From assembly GCF_017873135.1 (NCBI RefSeq), contig NZ_JAGGJV010000002.1, positions 620,001 through 684,000 on the forward strand: DNA of 64,000 nucleotides. Reading direction: 5' to 3'. Within the stretch, counting starts at the first letter, position 1. Each line of letters starts with the position of its first letter. Below are positions 44,945 to 53,934 of the stretch, one piece after another. A model generated the notes under the pieces. The model saw only the letters and a list, made by a program, of their open reading frames with translations, did no database searches and was not told the origin of the DNA. Origin of the DNA: Rhizobium herbae. GTDB lineage: Bacteria > Pseudomonadota > Alphaproteobacteria > Rhizobiales > Rhizobiaceae. The position numbers and the translations under genes are program-made.

Positions 44945-46111
44945 ATGACTATTCTTTCCAGCCTCAGCCCCCGATCGCTTGCAGCACCGGAAAGCGGTAT
45001 CGTCGAGCTGGTAAACTATGCGCGCGGCCGCGATGGGCTGATCCCGCTCTGGGTCGGCGAGGGAGACCTGCCGACACCGGATTTCATTTCTCAAGCCGCC
45101 CAGGAGTCGCTGAGGGCGGGCGAGACTTTCTACACCTGGCAGCGCGGCATCCCGCCGCTGCGCGAGGCGCTGTCGCGCTACTACCAGCGTCATTTCGCCA
45201 AGACGCTTTCACCCGACAATTTCTATGTGACCGGCTCCGGCATGCAGGCGATCAAGCTCGCCATCGAGGCGGTGACGTCTCCGGGTGACGAGATGGTGTT
45301 TCTGTCGCCGGCCTGGCCGAACTTTGCCGCAAGCGCCGAGCTTTCCGGGGTGCGTGCGGTCGCCGTGCCGCTAAATTTCGAAGACGGGAAATGGCAGATC
45401 GACATCGGCAGGCTCGAAGCCGCCATCACGCCGAAGACCCGCGCGCTGTTCGTCAACACGCCCTCCAATCCGACGGGCTGGACCGCATCGCACGAAGATC
45501 TGAAAGCCATCCTGGCGCTGGCGCGGAAACGCGGCCTCTGGATCATGGCCGACGAAATCTATGCGCTTTACTATTACAACGGCGTCCGCGCGCCCTCCTT
45601 CCTCGATGTCATGGAAGCCGACGAGCGTATCCTTTTCGTCAATTCCTTCTCGAAGAACTGGTCGATGACGGGCTGGCGGGCCGGCTGGATCGTGGCGCCG
45701 CCGGAAATCGGCCAGGTGCTTGAGAATCTGATCCAATACTCCACCTCCGGCGTGGCGCAGTTCATCCAGGCGGGCGCGGTGGCAGCGCTCGACCGGGGCG
45801 ATGCGTTCGTCGCCGAAAACGTCGCCAAGGCGACCCGGTCGCGCGACCTGTTCTGCGATGCATTGATTGCCACCAATCGGGTGGAGACGCTCAAGCCGGA
45901 CGGCGCGATCTATGCCTTCCTGAAGATCGACGGCGTCACCGATGCACGGCGCGCAGCGCTCGACATCGTCGACAAGACCGGTGTGGGGCTTGCGCCCGGA
46001 ACAGCGTTCGGCGAAGGCGGATCGCTGTTCATGCGCGCCTGTTTCCTGCGCGACCCCAGGCAGATCGCGGCCGCCGCGGAACGGCTGGCGGGTTACATCG
46101 CCGCGCTCTGA
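44945..46111 (+). CDS. PLP-dependent aminotransferase (class I/II)
   Basis: A 388-residue fold-type I aminotransferase. The PLP lysine is in 'FVNSFSKNWSMTGWRAGW' (residue ~236), with 'FVNTPSNPTGW' near 175 and the Asp/Tyr pair in 'IMADEIYALYYYNG'. It resembles aspartate/aromatic transaminases of the AspC group. The amino donor and acceptor cannot be assigned. It precedes galE by 94 bp on the same strand, but is not obviously part of the sugar pathway. Confidence 0.88.
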   Translation: MTILSSLSPRSLAAPESGIVELVNYARGRDGLIPLWVGEGDLPTPDFISQAAQESLRAGETFYTWQRGIPPLREALSRYYQRHFAKTLSPDNFYVTGSGMQAIKLAIEAVTSPGDEMVFLSPAWPNFAASAELSGVRAVAVPLNFEDGKWQIDIGRLEAAITPKTRALFVNTPSNPTGWTASHEDLKAILALARKRGLWIMADEIYALYYYNGVRAPSFLDVMEADERILFVNSFSKNWSMTGWRAGWIVAPPEIGQVLENLIQYSTSGVAQFIQAGAVAALDRGDAFVAENVAKATRSRDLFCDALIATNRVETLKPDGAIYAFLKIDGVTDARRAALDIVDKTGVGLAPGTAFGEGGSLFMRACFLRDPRQIAAAAERLAGYIAAL

Positions 46112-46205
46112 CCCAGAATTGACCGTTCGGCACTGCACAAAATCCTTGTGAATCTCGTCGTGAACGGGTCTTATCCCGCTCAACGCAACATAGCGGGAGT
46201 ACGCA

Positions 46206-47198
46206 ATGGCGGTTTTGGTAACGGGCGGCGGCGGTTATATCGGCAGCCATATGGTCTGGGCATTGCTCGACGCCGGTGAACAGGTTGTCGTCATCGATCG
46301 GCTGTCGACGGGCTTCCGCTGGGCGATCGCTCCCGAGGCGCGTTTCTACGAAGGCGATATCGCCGATACCGGGCTGATGCGGCAGATCTTTGCCGACAAC
46401 ACCATTGATTCCATCATCCACTTTGCCGGTTCGATCGTCGTGCCGGAATCGGTCGCCGATCCGCTCGGCTATTACGAAAACAACACGGTCAAGTCGCGCA
46501 GCCTGATTGCCAGCGCCGTCGAAGCGGGCATTCCGTATTTCGTGTTTTCCTCGACGGCCGCGGTGTACGGGACGCCGGAGGTGCTGGAGCCGGTGACGGA
46601 AAGCGTCAATCTCAAGCCCGAATCGCCTTACGGCTCATCGAAGCTGATGACCGAGATCATGCTGCGCGATACCGCCAATGCGCATGCCTTCACCTATACG
46701 GCACTGCGCTATTTCAACGTTGCCGGCGCCGATCCGAAGGGCCGCAGCGGCCAGTCCTCCGCATTGGCAACGCACCTGATCAAGGTCGCCTGCGCCACCG
46801 CGCTCGGCAAGCGTGCCTCGATGAGCGTCTTCGGTACCGACTACCCGACGCCGGACGGAACCTGCGTGCGCGATTATATCCATGTCTGGGATCTGGTGCA
46901 GGCGCATCTGAAGGCGCTGCAGCGTATGCGCGCCGGCGGCGGATCGTTGGCTGCCAATTGCGGTTACGGGCATGGGTTCTCGGTGCTCGAAGTGCTCGAT
47001 GCCGTGCGCAAGGTGCATGGCGAGGACTTTGCCGTTACCTTCTCGGAACGCCGCGCAGGCGACCCCGCGATGATCGTCGCCAACCCGGCGCTCGCCAGAC
47101 AGGAACTCGGATGGGTGCCGCAATATGACGATCTGAACGGCATCATCCGCAGCGCGCTCGATTGGGAACTGCATCTGATGCGGAAGAATTCCTTTTGA
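46206..47198 (+). CDS. galE: UDP-glucose 4-epimerase GalE
   Basis: A 330-residue short-chain dehydrogenase-like epimerase interconverting UDP-glucose and UDP-galactose. The NAD-binding 'VTGGGGYIGSH' is at the N-terminus, the catalytic serine is in 'FSSTAAVYG' and the YxxxK pair is in 'SPYGSSKLMTE'. 'RYFNVAGAD' and 'GTCVRDYIHV' are typical GalE signatures. It probably supplies UDP-galactose for the exopolysaccharide and LPS enzymes encoded downstream. Confidence 0.93.
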   Translation: MAVLVTGGGGYIGSHMVWALLDAGEQVVVIDRLSTGFRWAIAPEARFYEGDIADTGLMRQIFADNTIDSIIHFAGSIVVPESVADPLGYYENNTVKSRSLIASAVEAGIPYFVFSSTAAVYGTPEVLEPVTESVNLKPESPYGSSKLMTEIMLRDTANAHAFTYTALRYFNVAGADPKGRSGQSSALATHLIKVACATALGKRASMSVFGTDYPTPDGTCVRDYIHVWDLVQAHLKALQRMRAGGGSLAANCGYGHGFSVLEVLDAVRKVHGEDFAVTFSERRAGDPAMIVANPALARQELGWVPQYDDLNGIIRSALDWELHLMRKNSF

Positions 47199-47467
47199 TA
47201 TTCGGGTTGTTTCGACGAAAAATCGAGCCGCAAAGCTGCGACCCGGCTTTTCGCCATGCGGCCTCTCCAGTTTGACGACAGTTTCAGGCTCTAGGGTGCC
47301 GGTCAGGATAGACTGACTGGACCCGGAGCATCATGGATTTTCCCCGCCTTAGAAACCGTATGACGGCAAAGCCCGCGGCTGTGCTGTCGAAGGCGGCGTG
47401 CCGTCCGGTGCCCGGTCAATCGCGGACCAATCCCATTCCGTTTTCCATCCGCCCGCTTTCCCCTTGC

Positions 47468-47491
47468 CAGGTGATCGCTCGCGATCACCTG
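47468..47491. promoter_or_regulatory. 24-bp perfect palindrome upstream of rfbF
   Basis: CAGGTGATCGC (47468-47478) and its exact reverse complement (47481-47491) are separated by two bases. It ends 21 bp before the rfbF start codon, in a 314-bp gap that otherwise shows no gene. It could be an operator or a hairpin in the 5' leader covering the ribosome-binding region (GGAGG at 47503-47507 stays outside it). Confidence 0.55.
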
Positions 47492-47512
47492 TGCGCCTAG
47501 CCGGAGGATCGA

Positions 47513-48283
47513 ATGAAAGCTGTTATTCTCGCCGGCGGCCTCGGTTCGCGCATCGCGGAAGAAACCCATCTGCGGCCGAAGCCGATGATCGAGATCGGCG
47601 GCCGGCCGATCCTCTGGCACATCATGAAGCTCTATTACGCCCATGGCGTGCGCGACTTCATCATCTGCTGTGGCTTCAAAGGCTACATGATCAAGGAATA
47701 TTTCGCCAATTACGGCCTGCACATGTCGGACATCACCTTCGACCTGTCGCAGAACTCGATCGAATTCCATCGCCAAAGCGCTGAGAACTGGCGTGTGACG
47801 CTGATCGACACCGGTGAAAACTCGATGACCGGCGGCCGCCTGAAGCGGGTCGCCTCCTACCTGAAGGACGAGGAAGCCTTCTGTTTCACCTATGGCGACG
47901 GCGTCAGCAATGTCGATATCGGCGCCACCATTGCTTTCCACAAAAGCCATCGCAAGCAGGCCACGGTAACGGCCGTACGGCCGCCGGCGCGCTACGGTGC
48001 CCTGCAGCTGGATGGCAACGAGGTCCAGGGCTTCATCGAAAAGCCGGAAGGCGAGGGCGGCTTCATCAATGGCGGTTTCTTCGTGCTTTCGCCCCGCGTT
48101 ATCGACCGGATCGAGGCGGACCATTCAAGTTGGGAAGGGGAGCCATTGATGGGGCTGGCCAGAGACGGCGAGTTGCAGGCGTATTTCCACGAGGGCTTCT
48201 GGCAGCCGATGGATACACTGCGCGACAAGAATCATCTTGAAAGCCTGTGGCAGAGCGGCTCCCCGCCGTGGAAGAGCTGGTGA
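47513..48283 (+). CDS. rfbF: Glucose-1-phosphate cytidylyltransferase
   Basis: A 256-residue nucleotidyltransferase that makes CDP-glucose from CTP and glucose-1-phosphate. The nucleotide-binding loop '[16 protein letters not shown]' and '[19 protein letters not shown]' are diagnostic. '[13 protein letters not shown]' holds the metal-binding Asp. It is the first enzyme of the CDP-sugar branch and is preceded by a strong GGAGG ribosome-binding site. Its TGA overlaps the start of rfbG by one base. Confidence 0.95.
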   Translation: MKAVILAGGLGSRIAEETHLRPKPMIEIGGRPILWHIMKLYYAHGVRDFIICCGFKGYMIKEYFANYGLHMSDITFDLSQNSIEFHRQSAENWRVTLIDTGENSMTGGRLKRVASYLKDEEAFCFTYGDGVSNVDIGATIAFHKSHRKQATVTAVRPPARYGALQLDGNEVQGFIEKPEGEGGFINGGFFVLSPRVIDRIEADHSSWEGEPLMGLARDGELQAYFHEGFWQPMDTLRDKNHLESLWQSGSPPWKSW

Positions 48284-49368
48284 TGCCGATGACGAACGAA
48301 TTCTGGCGTGGAAAACGGGTTCTGGTCACCGGGCATACCGGCTTCAAGGGCAGCTGGCTGACGCTGTGGCTGCGTGAGCTCGGGGCCGACGTGTCGGGTC
48401 TGTCGCTGGCGCCGCAGACCGAGCCTTCACTGCACCTGCTTCTCGGCGGCAACATGGACGGTCCAGGCATCATCGACATCCGTGATCGCGACGCTGTCAC
48501 CCATCATGTGTTGAAGACCAAGCCGCAGATTGTCTTTCACCTGGCGGCGCAGGCGCTGGTGCGGGCCGGCTATCGCAGCCCCACAGAGACCTATGACGTC
48601 AACGTCATCGGCACGGCCAACCTGCTCGATGCCCTGCGGGTGTCGGAAGACGTGCGCTCGATCGTCGTGGTGACAACGGACAAGGTGTATCATAACGCCG
48701 AGACCGGGCTTGCCTTCATGGAAAGCGATCCGCTCGGTGGCCACGATCCCTACAGCGCCAGCAAGGCGGCAGCGGAAATCGTTGCAGCAAGCTATCGCGC
48801 CTCTTTCTTTGCAGCCCGCCGGATCGGCCTTGCCACGGCGCGTGCCGGCAATGTCATCGGCGGTGGCGACTGGGCGGAAGATCGGTTGATTCCGGATGCG
48901 GTCCGCGCCTGGCAGAGCGGCGAGACGTTGCAGGTGCGGCGTCCGCGGGCCGTGCGCCCCTGGCAGCACGTGCTTGAACCACTTGGCGGCTACATGGGAC
49001 TTGCCGAGCGCCTGTGGCAGGCGCCCGAGGGCATCGAGAGCTACAATTTCGGACCGGATCACGGCGATGCGGCGTCCGTCGGTGCGGTCCTGAAGGTGGC
49101 GGAGCGGCATTTTGGCGGCGGGGCGATGATGCTGGGCGACGGAACGGACGGTCCGCACGAGGCGGGTTATCTGGTGCTCGACAGTGCCAAGGCGCGCGCC
49201 GATCTCGGCTACCGGCCGCGCTGGGGTCTGGCCGAAACCGTCAAACGCACAATGGAATGGTACCGGGCGCAGTGCGACGGAACGGCGGCACGCGATCTCT
49301 GCCTTGCCGATATCCGCGATTTCGCCGGTCTTGCGGCCGAGAAAGAGCCTCTGAGGGCAGCCGGATGA
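48283..49368 (+). CDS. rfbG: CDP-glucose 4,6-dehydratase
   Basis: A 361-residue extended SDR enzyme converting CDP-glucose to CDP-4-keto-6-deoxyglucose. It has NAD-binding 'VLVTGHTGFKGSWLTLWL', 'VFHLAAQALVRAGY' and the YxxxK in 'HDPYSASKAAAEIV'. 'RAGNVIGGGDWAEDRLIPD' is a close match to known RfbG. The start is the ATG at 48283, overlapping the rfbF stop; an alternative ATG follows six bases later. Its stop overlaps the next gene by 4 bp. Confidence 0.95.
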   Translation: MPMTNEFWRGKRVLVTGHTGFKGSWLTLWLRELGADVSGLSLAPQTEPSLHLLLGGNMDGPGIIDIRDRDAVTHHVLKTKPQIVFHLAAQALVRAGYRSPTETYDVNVIGTANLLDALRVSEDVRSIVVVTTDKVYHNAETGLAFMESDPLGGHDPYSASKAAAEIVAASYRASFFAARRIGLATARAGNVIGGGDWAEDRLIPDAVRAWQSGETLQVRRPRAVRPWQHVLEPLGGYMGLAERLWQAPEGIESYNFGPDHGDAASVGAVLKVAERHFGGGAMMLGDGTDGPHEAGYLVLDSAKARADLGYRPRWGLAETVKRTMEWYRAQCDGTAARDLCLADIRDFAGLAAEKEPLRAAG

Positions 49369-49928
49369 GTGCGCGGTTTACAGCGCGCGAAACGCCGCTT
49401 GAGGGGCTTTTCGTCGTCAGCCGCAAGACGATGTCGGACGAGCGCGGCTTCCTGTCGCGCCTGTTCTGTGAAGCGGACCTGGCAGCCTTCGGCTGGCAGG
49501 GACATCTCGCACAGCTCAACGAGACCGGCACGCTCCGCAAGGGCACGGTGCGCGGCATGCACTTCCAGCGTCCACCACACGCGGAGATCAAGCTCGTCAC
49601 CTGCACCCGCGGCCGCATTCTCGACGTTGCCGTCGATATCCGCCAGCATTCGCCGACATTCCTGCGGCATTTCGCCGTCGAGCTTTCCGAAGACAATGCC
49701 TGCTCGCTGCTGATCCCGAAGGGTTTCGCGCATGGCTTCCAGGCGCTGACGGACGATGTGCGGATGATCTATGCGCACTCGGAACCCTATGCAGCCTCTT
49801 CGGAGGGTGGCCTCAATCCTGAAGATCCGGCGCTCGGCATCGACTGGCCGCTGCCGGTCGTCAATCTCTCGCCGCGCGATGGGAGCCACGCGCTGCTGTC
49901 GCAGGACTATCGTGGAGTTGCCGCATGA
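49365..49928 (+). CDS. dTDP-4-dehydrorhamnose 3,5-epimerase-like sugar epimerase
   Basis: A 187-residue cupin of the RmlC family: 'GTVRGMHFQRPPHAEIKLV' with the catalytic His, 'LIPKGFAHGFQALTDDV' and 'YAASSEGGLNPEDPALGIDWP'. In this operon it should act on the CDP-4-keto-6-deoxy sugar rather than a dTDP sugar, as in C-methylated sugar pathways such as those of yersiniose or mycarose type. The start overlaps the stop of rfbG by 4 bp and its own stop overlaps the methyltransferase start. Confidence 0.9.
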   Translation: MSARFTARETPLEGLFVVSRKTMSDERGFLSRLFCEADLAAFGWQGHLAQLNETGTLRKGTVRGMHFQRPPHAEIKLVTCTRGRILDVAVDIRQHSPTFLRHFAVELSEDNACSLLIPKGFAHGFQALTDDVRMIYAHSEPYAASSEGGLNPEDPALGIDWPLPVVNLSPRDGSHALLSQDYRGVAA

Positions 49929-51154
49929 AATGCCGTCACTGCGGATCGACGCATATGGTGCCGTTTCTCGATCTTGGGACCGCGCCGCCGTCGAACTCCT
50001 ATGTCAACGTCACCGAGCGGCATATGCCGGAGCTCTGGTATCCGCTGGTCATCCGCTGCTGCGGCGAATGCCGTCTGGTGCAGACCGAGGATTTCGCCGA
50101 CCGCGAGACGTTCTTTTCGTCCAGCTATGCCTATTTCAGCTCGTTCTCGACGTCCTGGCTCGATCATGCCAAGCGCTACGTTGCCGACATGCAGGCTCGT
50201 TTCGGCCTGACGGCAGTATCCAACATCGTCGAGATCGCCGCCAATGACGGCTATCTGCTGCAATATGCCAGAGAGCGCGGCATCGGCTGCCTCGGCATCG
50301 AGCCGACGGCGAGTACCGCGGCAGCGGCGCGGGCGAAGGGCATCGAGATTGTCGAGGAGTTCTTCGGTGCCGAGCTTGGCGAAAGACTGGCAGCGGAGGG
50401 GCGCTCGGCCGACCTGACGGCCGCCAACAACGTGTTGGCGCATGTGCCCGACATCAACGATTTCGTCGCCGGTTTCGCGCGGTTGCTGAAGGTGAACGGC
50501 GTTGCGACGTTCGAATTTCCGCATCTGCTCAACATGGTGCGCGAGGCGCAGTTCGACACGGCCTATCACGAACACTATTCCTACCTGTCGCTGACAGCAG
50601 TCAGCCGGGTCTTCGAGGCCAACGGCCTTTCGGTCTTCGATGTCGAGACGACGCCCTGGCATGGCGGCAGCCTGCGTGTGTTCGCGCAGCGGAGCGATAC
50701 CGGAACGCACGCCGCCACCGCAGCCGTTGCTGCTACACTTGCCGCCGAGTATGCGGCCGGCATGCTTGACGATGCTTTTTACACAAATTTCCAAGAGGCT
50801 GCGCAGACCGTGCGCGACGGCTTTCTGACTTTCCTGATCGAGAGCAGGCGGGCGGGTCTCAAAGTCGCCGCCTACGGCGCCGCGGCCAAGGGCAACACGC
50901 TGCTCAACTTCGCCGGTGTCAAACCTGACCTCTTGCCCTTCGTCGTCGACAAGAACCCGGCCAAGCAGGGCTTCCTGCTCCCCGGCAGCCGTATCCCGGT
51001 TGTCACGGAGGAATTTCTCAAAGCCGAAAAACCGGAAAGAGTGGTGATACTGCCATGGAACCTTCAGGCCGAAATCAAACAGCAGCTTTCGTATATCAGC
51101 GATTGGGGTGGCAAGTTCGTAACGGCAGTGCCGTCGCTGACGGTGCACCCGTAG
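49925..51154 (+). CDS. Sugar C-methyltransferase with N-terminal zinc-ribbon
   Basis: A 409-residue SAM-dependent enzyme. An N-terminal zinc site is built from 'CRHC' (residues 3-6) and 'CCGEC' (residues ~45-49). SAM motif I is 'IVEIAANDGYLLQYA' and the C-terminal module reads 'VAAYGAAAKGNTLLNFAGV'. This layout is that of TylC3/NovU-type enzymes that add a methyl group to C-3 of 4-keto-6-deoxy NDP-sugars. With rfbF-rfbG and the epimerase it would give a branched C-methyl sugar. The start overlaps the upstream stop by 4 bp. Confidence 0.9.
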   Translation: MKCRHCGSTHMVPFLDLGTAPPSNSYVNVTERHMPELWYPLVIRCCGECRLVQTEDFADRETFFSSSYAYFSSFSTSWLDHAKRYVADMQARFGLTAVSNIVEIAANDGYLLQYARERGIGCLGIEPTASTAAAARAKGIEIVEEFFGAELGERLAAEGRSADLTAANNVLAHVPDINDFVAGFARLLKVNGVATFEFPHLLNMVREAQFDTAYHEHYSYLSLTAVSRVFEANGLSVFDVETTPWHGGSLRVFAQRSDTGTHAATAAVAATLAAEYAAGMLDDAFYTNFQEAAQTVRDGFLTFLIESRRAGLKVAAYGAAAKGNTLLNFAGVKPDLLPFVVDKNPAKQGFLLPGSRIPVVTEEFLKAEKPERVVILPWNLQAEIKQQLSYISDWGGKFVTAVPSLTVHP

Positions 51155-51250
51155 CGGAAGACGGCATGGTCGATCTGGCAGAGGTGGCGGTCGATGCGCC
51201 GGTGAAGAAAGCCGATACGCCTGCCGTCAAGGCCGGTTGACCGTCAGGCT

Positions 51251-51556
51251 TCACGTCTCGATTTCACCGAGCATGGCACGTTCATGCTCGATCGAATGCC
51301 GGATAAGGCGCGCCCAGATATCCTCGTAGAAATCGGGATCGAGCCCGGCTGCCTCGGCGTTTTTGCGGGCGTTGCGCCGGACTTCATCGACACGGGCCGG
51401 TATGTCCGCCTTGAGGCCGGCCGGTTTCTTGATTTCCGCCGCCCGGCCGATATAGGCCCAGCGCTCCGCAAAAAGCGTCATCAGCGCGTTGTCCAGTCGG
51501 TCGATCTCGACGCGGATCTCAGCCATCGAGGCGCAGTCTGCCGGACTTTTCTGCAT
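51251..51556 (-). CDS. Chorismate mutase (AroQ-type)
   Basis: A 101-residue all-helical protein: 'MAEIRVEIDRLDNALMTLFAERWAYIGRAAEIKK' (given by positions ~11-44), then 'DVPARVDEVRRNARKNAEAAGLDPDFYEDIWARLI' in similar form. AroQ enzymes rearrange chorismate to prephenate for Phe/Tyr synthesis. An ATG at residue 11 is an alternative start. It lies on the opposite strand inside the glycan region and seems to be an unrelated core gene around which the locus was assembled. Confidence 0.87.
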   Translation of the reverse strand: MQKSPADCASMAEIRVEIDRLDNALMTLFAERWAYIGRAAEIKKPAGLKADIPARVDEVRRNARKNAEAAGLDPDFYEDIWARLIRHSIEHERAMLGEIET

Positions 51557-51731
51557 GCGGGTCTCCGGGTGTCTTCCTCACGGCACTTTGCTGCAACGCA
51601 AGACCGTCTGGGACGCTGCTTATCAAGCGAGCCGCCTCCTGAAAAGCCGAAAACCCGCCCTGTGGCCAAAGGGTCGCGGGCAAGCTTCGCGAAAGCCCTC
51701 GCCGCTAGTGTGCGACAAACGGAGAAATTTC

Positions 51732-52955
51732 ATGTTCGCCCAGCCGAAACTGACGATTTGTGTGCCCTCGCGTAACCGCCAGCGCTATTTTCAGGAAACG
51801 ATCAGAAGCCAGCTGATGAACCTGCGGACGGACATCGAGTATATTTTTGCCGACAATTCCGACGATGCCTCGATCATGAACTCATTCATGGAAGACGTGG
51901 TCGCCGATCCGCGCGTCAAATACCTGCCGTCGGTGGACCGGGTATTGCCGATGTTCGAAAACTGGGATCGCTGCGTGGAGGCCGCGACGGGCGAATTCAT
52001 CTGCATGATCGGCGATGACGACTATGTCGACGCCGACGTGGTGGACCTGATCAGCCGTTCGCAGGCGGAGCACAGCGTCATAGACGTGTTCGTCTGGAGC
52101 CGTCTCACTTTCAATTGGCCCGGCAACCGGCCGCATCATTGCAATGTCTCCGCGCCGCTTGCCACCGGTGTTCATAAGCTTCCACGGGCCTGGCTCTATC
52201 AGGAGTTCTTTTCCTGGAAGGGGAACACGGCAACCCCCAACATGGCCTTCGGCTTCTATCATGGCGCGGTCTCCAAGCGCGTGATGGACAAGATCAAGAC
52301 GAAGTTTGGCGGAAAATACTGCGAATACCCGGTCGTCGACTTCGAGAACGTCTGCAAGATCCTCGTGACCGCCGACCACATGTTTTATTCGGAACGCCCG
52401 TTCTCGGTTCTTGGCTCCTGCCCGGATAGCAATTCGGCGAAAATAAAATCGACCGACAATATCAAGACGCAGATGGCCGTTTTTACGGCCGAGACCGGAC
52501 GAAATATCGATGAAGACCCGCACATGAAGGACTTTCCCTTTCCGGCGGGCTTGGGGCTTACCGCCTGTATCGCGCAGGTACAGCACTGGTTCCTGACGCA
52601 ATACGGTTATAGCGAGATGCGGGACTGGGAGGCCAATTTTGCCGAAGCATGCGGCGTCAGTTGCAGCATCATGGGAAGCCGCGAGGACCATGCAAGAACT
52701 GTCGAGGGGTATCGGGGCGCCTTTGCGAAATGGAAGGGCGGCAAGTATCTGAAGCATTTCAAGCCGGCTGATTTTGCCGATCCGACAGGGGGGCCGTTCT
52801 TCACCGGTGTTGCCACCAACAACCATCTCTATATCGACGAGGAGATCGGCGGCGCTCAGACGCCGGCGGACCTCTATAACCTTGTCGATCAGATGCTGGC
52901 ACCTCAAGAGGCGCTGAAGCTGAACTTCTACGAGCACTTCAAGGCCGCCGGATGA
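51732..52955 (+). CDS. Family 2-type glycosyltransferase (paralogue 1)
   Basis: A 407-residue GT-A fold protein starting 'KLTICVPSRNRQRYFQETI'; the metal-binding acidic motif is 'CMIGDDDYVDADVV' near residue 98. The C-terminal two thirds lack membrane segments and contain 'FGFYHGAVSKRVMDKIKTKF' and 'FPAGLGLTACIAQVQHWFL', stretches shared in order with the glycosyltransferase at 58434-59561. The two may add successive sugars or be alternative enzymes. The ATG at 51732 is preceded by GGAG and starts just at the conserved domain. Confidence 0.85.
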   Translation: MFAQPKLTICVPSRNRQRYFQETIRSQLMNLRTDIEYIFADNSDDASIMNSFMEDVVADPRVKYLPSVDRVLPMFENWDRCVEAATGEFICMIGDDDYVDADVVDLISRSQAEHSVIDVFVWSRLTFNWPGNRPHHCNVSAPLATGVHKLPRAWLYQEFFSWKGNTATPNMAFGFYHGAVSKRVMDKIKTKFGGKYCEYPVVDFENVCKILVTADHMFYSERPFSVLGSCPDSNSAKIKSTDNIKTQMAVFTAETGRNIDEDPHMKDFPFPAGLGLTACIAQVQHWFLTQYGYSEMRDWEANFAEACGVSCSIMGSREDHARTVEGYRGAFAKWKGGKYLKHFKPADFADPTGGPFFTGVATNNHLYIDEEIGGAQTPADLYNLVDQMLAPQEALKLNFYEHFKAAG

Positions 52956-53073
52956 ATGGAATGAGTGGTTTGCCAATATCAGCGGAAGGCTTGAATGCGC
53001 CTTTATCAACGAACCGCCGGTGTCCCGCGACCGGGCCAGAATGGGCGTTGCGGCATAGAAAAGGATGCAAGGC

Positions 53074-53934
53074 ATGATTCAGAATGAGGTTCTCATCCCC
53101 GCTTCGGCGCGGGAAGATTTTGTTGCCAAGGGCTACACGATGCTGCCGCAGTTCTACGACGCGCAGCGCGATGTGGCGCCGATCCAGGAAGGCATCCGCA
53201 TCATCCTGGAACTGATGTGCCGCAAGTACAATGTCGATGCTCCAACGGATACATCCTGGAACGCGATGACCAAGGCCTATCCGGCGCTGATCGCCAGGAA
53301 CCGCGCCTGGGGCGGTGAGGTGTACGACGCCATCAAGCAGATTCCCGCCTTCATGCAACTGGTCACCAAGGCGAAGAATCTGACGGTTTTCGAAAACCTG
53401 CGTCCGGGGTCGGTTCCAGGGATTGCCGCCGGCGGTTACGGCATCCGGATCGATAATCCGGGCGAGGAGAAATTCCGCGCGCAGTGGCACCAGGAGTTTC
53501 CGGGCCAGCTCAGAAGCCTTGACGGTATCGTTTTCTGGACGCCGCTGCTGCCTGTGACGCAGGAAATGGGCCCGGTCCAGATTGCCTCCGGCTCGCATGC
53601 CGAAGGGTTGATTCCCGTCTACCGCGATGACGCCGGGCACGGCAAAAGCGGCGCCTATGCGCTGTTCATGGACAATTGCGCAGGCCGCCTTGAAAAATAC
53701 GAGACGGTTGCGCCGCTGACCCAGCCGGGCGATCTGATCCTGATGGACTTCCTGACCATGCATCAGGGGGGCGAGAATGTCTCAACGATGCCGCGCTGGA
53801 GCCTGCAGTTCCGTTACTTCAATTTCGCCGATCCGATCGGAACGCGCATCGGCTGGTGCGGTTCGTTCGCCGCCGGCGTGGATTTTTCAAAGATCCTCCC
53901 GGAGCTGGTGACGGACGGGGAGACCGCGGCATGA
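53074..53934 (+). CDS. Phytanoyl-CoA dioxygenase-family (PhyH) oxygenase
   Basis: A 286-residue Fe(II)/2-oxoglutarate oxygenase candidate. The iron ligands should be His139 in 'RAQWHQEFPGQL' and distal His230 in 'FLTMHQGGENV', with the 2-oxoglutarate arginine in 'PRWSLQFRY'. The usual HxD motif reads HQE here (Glu141), an unusual carboxylate choice. Its place among sugar genes suggests oxidation of a sugar or fatty-acyl group on the glycan. The ATG at 53065 is possible too. The stop overlaps the next start (ATGA). Confidence 0.82.
   Translation: MIQNEVLIPASAREDFVAKGYTMLPQFYDAQRDVAPIQEGIRIILELMCRKYNVDAPTDTSWNAMTKAYPALIARNRAWGGEVYDAIKQIPAFMQLVTKAKNLTVFENLRPGSVPGIAAGGYGIRIDNPGEEKFRAQWHQEFPGQLRSLDGIVFWTPLLPVTQEMGPVQIASGSHAEGLIPVYRDDAGHGKSGAYALFMDNCAGRLEKYETVAPLTQPGDLILMDFLTMHQGGENVSTMPRWSLQFRYFNFADPIGTRIGWCGSFAAGVDFSKILPELVTDGETAA

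Noticed and set aside
51155..51250. Short frame continuing after the C-methyltransferase stop
   Set aside because: It is a 20-30 codon stretch without a ribosome-binding site between convergent genes.
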